Source: Gordius sp. MW1
Taxonomy: Eukaryota > Nematomorpha > Gordioida > Gordea > Gordiidae
Length of the DNA: 64,000 nucleotides
Assembly (NCBI GenBank): GCA_964036665.1
Contig: OZ038530.1
Location: 14,045,001 to 14,109,000 of the forward strand
Direction of reading: 5' to 3'
The position numbers were made by a program, and so were the translations under genes. Below the pieces are notes generated by a model, which was given only the letters and a program-made list of their open reading frames with translations, did not search any database and was not told the DNA's origin. Below are positions 58,909 through 64,000 of the stretch, piece by piece. Position 1 is the stretch's first letter, and each line of letters opens with the position of its first letter.

Positions 58909-60010
58909 TGTTGGTTTAAAGTTCTTTATAAAAATGTTTAATTTGTACACATTTACAATTTTTGAATTAACTCTATTTATGTAATATTTGGGTAAGTTTT
59001 TTGACAACGAGTAAAATATCATTAATATAAGGAATAAAGTCTATTTATATAGGGAATACATATAAGTTATAAAATTTGCACGATAAATGTTAACAATCAC
59101 TTAGGTTGAGAAAGGTAAAGGGTTACATGGTGTTCTAAATAACTACAAAATTTTATTCTGTCGAATCTCTCGCCATACATGGGCGTAGCCAAGGGGGGGG
59201 GGCAGGGAGGGGGGGGGGCTACCCCCCCTTTAAATCCAAAAAATTGTTGAAATTTATTAAAATAATGGCTAAATTTTCAAAAAATAACCATTTTGCCCCT
59301 CCTTGCCCCCCTCTAATCCTAATGCTGGCTACGCCCATGACGCTATATATAAATTTTTAATTGCTAGCAGTTTTTTTATAATATCAGAGTGAAAAGAGAC
59401 TATAAAAATTTCTTTTCGCATAACATTGTAAAATAATTTATTACAAGCGATAGGCAAAAAAAACTTACCGTACAGGCGATAGTAAACACTATATTATTTA
59501 ATTGAGCCAGAAAATCATATTATTAATTTTCTTGAGGATCTCAAATAATATTTCATTGATATGAAAACAAGTTCTTAATTGAAATTCAGTTATTCAGGCA
59601 AAGACGAAATTATCGATGGTTTATCGAAAGCACATTACAACTTATAAATTGAATAGCAATTAATTAGACACAACTTAATTTGTTTTCTAATTATGACAAC
59701 TAAGTCAATTGTCCGGCAAAATTGATGTTGCAAAGGCTAATCGAACTATTATGAGTTTTTGTAATTTTAGCACGGATCAAAATTTATGCATTTTTATAAC
59801 TATGCTTAAGTATTTTAATATTGTTTTTCAAGTCAATGTCTTGCTACAAGATGTGGCGTCGTTAATATAAACATTAGTTCTAGCCCTTCACTCTATTAAA
59901 TTTGTCTTTACTAGGTGGGGGTTGGAATTCTTGTGATCGATTTACTTTAAAATGAGATAATTTATAATTTCATTCTTAAAACATTTCAATTTTTAATCAC
60001 AAAAAATAAA
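58909..60010. other. Intergenic, one MITE, no gene
   Basis: Apart from the MITE at 59178-59339 and a subterminal-repeat scrap at about 59641-59660, this is AT-rich with nothing recognisable. Confidence 0.5.
59178..59339. mobile_element. MITE of the CATGGGCGTAGCCA family
   Basis: The ends CATGGGCGTAGCCAAG and CTGGCTACGCCCATG are inverted. The interior has TTTAAATCCAAAAAATTG and 'aaaataaccattttgcccct'. The flanks TCGCCATA and ACGCTATA agree at 6 of 8 positions. Confidence 0.8.
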
Positions 60011-61040
60011 CTCGGGCCTTCGGCTCTCGTGGGAAGGGGGAGGGGGGAAGGAAAGGGGGAACGAAACTCATCTATACTCCGTATAAACGTAGCATATTTG
60101 CTATGCAATTTATGGGCGAGTAAAATGGGAAGGGACGAGAATGCCTATAGGGAGGTATTAAATGCAAAATGATTAGTTAATTATTTATACAAATATTCCA
60201 TTTAATTTAAAAAAAATTTGCCCTCTCCGGGATTCGAACCCACATTATTAAAGGCATAGGCTTTTGTAGGGGAACAGGGACCCATATCAGTAGAGGCGTA
60301 GGCATTTGAAGGGGAGGGCACAGGATAATTATCAATGTTAACCAATTCAAAAACGAAAAAATAAAATTTCGATTTATACTTTGGCCAATGGTCATTGTTT
60401 TCATTGGTCAGTAGCCAGCGGACGGTCAAAAATTTATATTATCAATGGTATTAACAAGAACAAAATTTTAATTTAATTAAAAAAAAAATAAAAAATTTTA
60501 CCCTCTCTGGGATTCGAACTCGGTTCCTCCTGTTTACAAGCCGTTCAAAATAACCACTTACACCATGCTGGTATTAAATGGGAGAAGTTTTTATGTTATT
60601 TATATAGATAATGGAATAAAAAAGTTGTGTTTTTGTTTATTATAGAATAAAATGAAACAATAATAGAAGGCATAGGCTTTTGTAGGGGCACAGGGACCCA
60701 TATCAGTAGAGGCGTAGGCCCTTGTAGGAAAGGGCATAGGGTAATTATCAATGATAACCTAATTTACCCAATTCAAAAACGAAAAAATAAAATTTCGATT
60801 TATTTGGCCAATGGTCATTTTTTCATTGGTCAGTAGCCAGCGGACGGTCAAAAATTCATATTATCAATGATATTAACAAAAACAAAATATTAATTTAATT
60901 TAAACAAAAATAAAAAAAAAATCGTCCTCTCCCGGGATTGAACTCAAGACCTCCAGGTCATAAAACTGGCGCCAAAAAGTTGGTGGACGACGGACAACGG
61001 ACGGACAAAAAACGAGCCCATAAATTGCATAGCAATTAAT
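60011..61040 (-). mobile_element. Helentron-like element, copy D (short)
   Basis: On the minus strand it starts with the subterminal repeat (about 61018-61040) and GTCCGTCC microsatellite, and ends with the inverted subterminal repeat (about 60095-60113) and hairpin (about 60014-60026). It has only three minisatellite units and a tRNA-Thr-like block, so it is the shortest copy. Confidence 0.65.
60505..60580 (-). repeat. tRNA-Thr(TGT)-like segment in copy D
   Basis: Minus strand: CCAGCATGGTGTAAGTGGTT (A-box), CGGCTTGTAAACAGG (TGT anticodon) and GAGTTCGAATCCCAGAG (B-box). It is closer to a tRNA in its B-box than the copy at 10911-10990, but the acceptor stem still does not pair. Confidence 0.55.
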
Positions 61041-61734
61041 ACAGATTTTGTTAAAACAAAAAAATAAATAGTCAAAAATTAAGGTTATATAAATATTTGG
61101 AAAACTATTTAGCAGGGGAATTAAATTTAAAAAATATTGCACCGATTTTCCGCATAGTGCAAAAAAGATTCGCGATTATCATGGAAAAGCCGTTTCCCTA
61201 TTTTTTAAATTTAAATTTAAGGCTTGGGGCCAAAGGTAGTGAGAGAGTTGTCGCATTGGACAATGTTATTCAATTAATCAGTCTAATATTTTTATAATGT
61301 AAAGGTCCTATATTTGGTGCATACAAATATCACCTCATTGCAAATTCACTCACACCTATACGTTCAGATGATTCCAGAAACTTCAACCTTCTAATTCTTA
61401 TGGCAAAAGTTTACATACTATTATTCTTTTTAAATATTTATTTACAATTACTTTTTCTTTACTTGTACCATAATTAAAGTAAAACCAATAATCATATTAT
61501 TAATCATGTTTATAATAAACAATGTTCTCTACAAATTCAGCAACACATACTTTTATCCCTAATTTATATATCTACACACATAATTAAAGCGATTTTACTA
61601 ATGATATCACTAATTATTTCTTACAACAAACCATCTTTCCAACATACTCAATAACTCAGAATCTTACAATAAATCATCAGTGTAGACCTGAATAGATTTT
61701 TTTTTGTCTGTGATAATACTCTAATACATATTAA
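61041..61734. other. No gene seen
   Basis: AT-rich. It could include the 5' untranslated part of the LINE that follows. Confidence 0.45.
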
Positions 61735-64000
61735 ATGGTCCTTTTAAAAGCCCTATGCCCCTTGTGTTTCAGAAATATCTCATTAAACAAAAAGAATTGT
61801 TTTTTACAACATGGCCCTGTTAAAAATAAATGCCCCTCCTCAGGCAAGCTTGCTCCCCCAAGCACTATATGTCCACCATCTACCTTAATATTGGATGATA
61901 ACATTAATTTCAGCCCTTCTGGTGCAGATATTCCTAATCTAATACCTCATCAAACCTACTATACCACAAATGAAAAAAATGACATGACATGGAGCACAGC
62001 CTTCTTATCTCAAGCATTCCCACCAACCATATCCAGAATTCCAAGGGGGCACGGGCGTGCATGCAACAGTTTTTAATAAACTTACTTAACAATATTATTT
62101 CTCTCGCTCAGAACCTATCCTATTGGGAGAAATTATTTAAATTCTCTTTTTACATTTTATCCATTCTTCAAGACAAGGAAGCAAATATCACTCATAATAT
62201 TAAACAATCAGTTTTAAATTTTGACAGTCAAAACAGCCCTCCAGCATATAACATGGATAGAAAGGAATCCCAAAACCCCCAAACAAAAAGCGAATATAAT
62301 CTCTAAAAAAATTCATTCATTCAACATAAAAAGTGCAATGAGATACCTTGAAGAAGACAATTCATTTTTGAGTCCTTCACAAAAATCATATGAAGAAATG
62401 GTTCTCAAGCATCCCCAGAGTCTATCGTCTACTTATACTTATCTATCGCCCTCGCAACCTACAGATATTGCTTTTAAGTCATCAGACATTCGAGATGCCA
62501 TCTTATCTTTTCCTATGGATTCTGCAGGTGGTCTCGACGGCATAAAACCAATTTTTTTAAAAGATCTTACAACAATTGATAATAATAACTTCTCCATCTT
62601 ACTAGACTTACTCACCAAATTTTGTAACCCTTTAGCCAATGGGAGTATACCTAAAGAAATAACGCTCATAGTCTTTGGAGCTAAGCTTTTAGCTATAAGG
62701 AAGGCCGACAATTCAGCCAGGCCTATCGCTATCGGCGGTGTCTTTTGAAGAATTATTTCTAAATTAATTTGTTTGGCGATCAAACCAATATTGACCCCTA
62801 CTTAATTCCGCATCAACTAGGCTTTGGGGTCAAAGGAGGGTGCGAGATAGCTACCCACGCCGCACGCTTAGCCCTGGAACACCTCCCTCTGGGCGACTCC
62901 TTTATAAAACTGGATTTTAAAAATGCTTTTAATAGCATTCGCCGCACAGCCTTCATTAACGATTTTATCGAGCTATTTCCCCACTACACCAACTACATCA
63001 TTTTAAGTTACGGATGTCCTTCGATTTTGAAATTTGGAGAATTCTTCCTTAACTCCGCAGAAAGGATCCAACAAGGTGACCCCCTAGGCCCCCCTTTATT
63101 CTGCTTGGCTATAAATCACCCAATTAACGTAATTAACAAACATTGTAAACTCACCCTTAATGTCTGGTATCTAGATGACGCCACTCTTGTTGGCACCCCT
63201 GACAACCTAGTCCAAGCACTAGATGTAATACATGCTTTTTCCCCACATTAAACTTATGTTTAAATGCCTCTGAAAGTGAAATATATTCTGACTTGGATAA
63301 TATTCACCCAAAGTTTTTTGACTTTGCCAAAATTATGTTTTAGGCGCACCTATCGGGGGCCCGAGTGCCTCAAAAATTTTTTAGACAAAAACCTCTCTTC
63401 TTTAAAAACCAAATTAGACATTTTTAAATCTACGCCTTCTCATCATTCCTTTTACATTATAAAAATTATTATAACATTACAAAATTTTATTCTGCTTCCG
63501 CTCCACGCAAGCTTTTTTATTTAAAGATGTTTTACATAATTATGAACACTTTTTAAATCCACACTTGAATTAATTTTAAATATTTCTTTTAACACGAATA
63601 CTTGGCTTCAAGCCACTCTTCCCACAAAATCCGGCGGTGAAGGTATTCGCTCCCCAACTGCGATTTCCTTAGCCGCATTTTCCTCCTCCCTTTCTTTTAA
63701 ACAATCTATTAACAACCTTGTCCCTTTCTCACTCAACCCCTCTATCAATCAAGCCTTATCTCTATGGAATGAGAATGTCAATTTAGGAGTTGACATTCCA
63801 CAATCAAATGCCCAAAAAGATTTGGATGCAAGTTTGGTGGCACGGTCCGTTGCTTACCTTCTCTCGACATGCGACGCCAAACAGCATTGCAATCTAAGGT
63901 CATTGGCTTTCGACCAATCCGGTCATGAATGGCTTGAAGCTTACCCTAGTAAGTTTTCGGGTGTTTTTAGAGAACCCCACCCTGTCCTTTAACATAGCCC
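61735..64000 (+). mobile_element. Non-LTR retrotransposon with YLDD reverse transcriptase, runs off the window
   Basis: A Cys/His motif comes first (61756-61850: CPLC...FLQHGPVKNKCPSSG), of the zinc-finger kind seen ahead of some LINE ORFs. The reverse transcriptase follows: DSAGGLDGIKPIFLKDL (about 62520), RPIAIGGVF, then after a stop and a shift near 62749-62810 GFGVKGGCEIATHAARLALE, FIKLDFKNAFNSIRR, QQGDPLGPPLFCLAI and WYLDDATLVG (about 63165-63190). A C-terminal domain continues (63600-63930: LPTKSGGEGIRSP, LWNENVNLGVDIP). Several stops and shifts make it dead. It is not the RTE type at 28024; the clade is left open. Confidence 0.85.

Overview
The window looks like nuclear DNA of an invertebrate animal. 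It is AT-rich. It carries intron-rich protein genes with GT-AG introns and small intronless rhodopsin-like receptors, and it is crowded with eukaryotic transposons: hAT, Mutator-like foldback, Helentron-like and two kinds of non-LTR retrotransposon. There are no bacterial features. The species cannot be named from the sequence.

Positions 1-28,000 hold a small family of intronless class A GPCR genes. There is an intact copy at 1868-2947 (+), an intact paralogue at 26002-27111 (+), and a dead inverted third copy spread over 12103-16657 (-). The dead copy was split by a 2.36-kb foldback element (12375-14731) and a 1.07-kb foldback element (14999-16064), and a hAT-like element (16676-17607) landed just upstream of it. 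Each insertion is flanked by target-site duplications. Between the first receptor and the dead one lie two head-to-head copies of a Helentron-like (HINE/DINE-like) repeat, 3546-7231 and 8652-11390. One arm carries a hAT insertion with a perfect 8-bp duplication, and the other arm keeps the empty site.

Positions 18,000-36,300 are almost entirely mobile elements: RTE-type LINEs (18182-20567, 22744-24330, 28024-31083), small hAT MITEs, a hAT relic (31461-32126), a third Helentron-like copy (33236-35126) and a relic of a second LINE type (35695-36160).

Positions 39,210-58,880 hold two real multi-exon genes in divergent orientation. On the minus strand is a 16-exon orthologue of RUNDC1 (39210-49420, 651 codons; every exon junction keeps frame). 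On the plus strand is a secreted or surface CAP-superfamily protein (51811-58880, nine exons proposed). Its CAP domain is clear; its acidic, lysine-rich and hydrophobic C-terminal tail is a less certain model. Their introns are hosts for MITEs and one foldback element.

Positions 59,000-64,000 return to repeats: a MITE, a fourth Helentron-like copy (60011-61040) and a decayed non-LTR retrotransposon with a YLDD reverse transcriptase that runs off the window end. The host genes show no sign of acting in one pathway. What ties the window together is a locus repeatedly invaded by hairpin-forming transposons.
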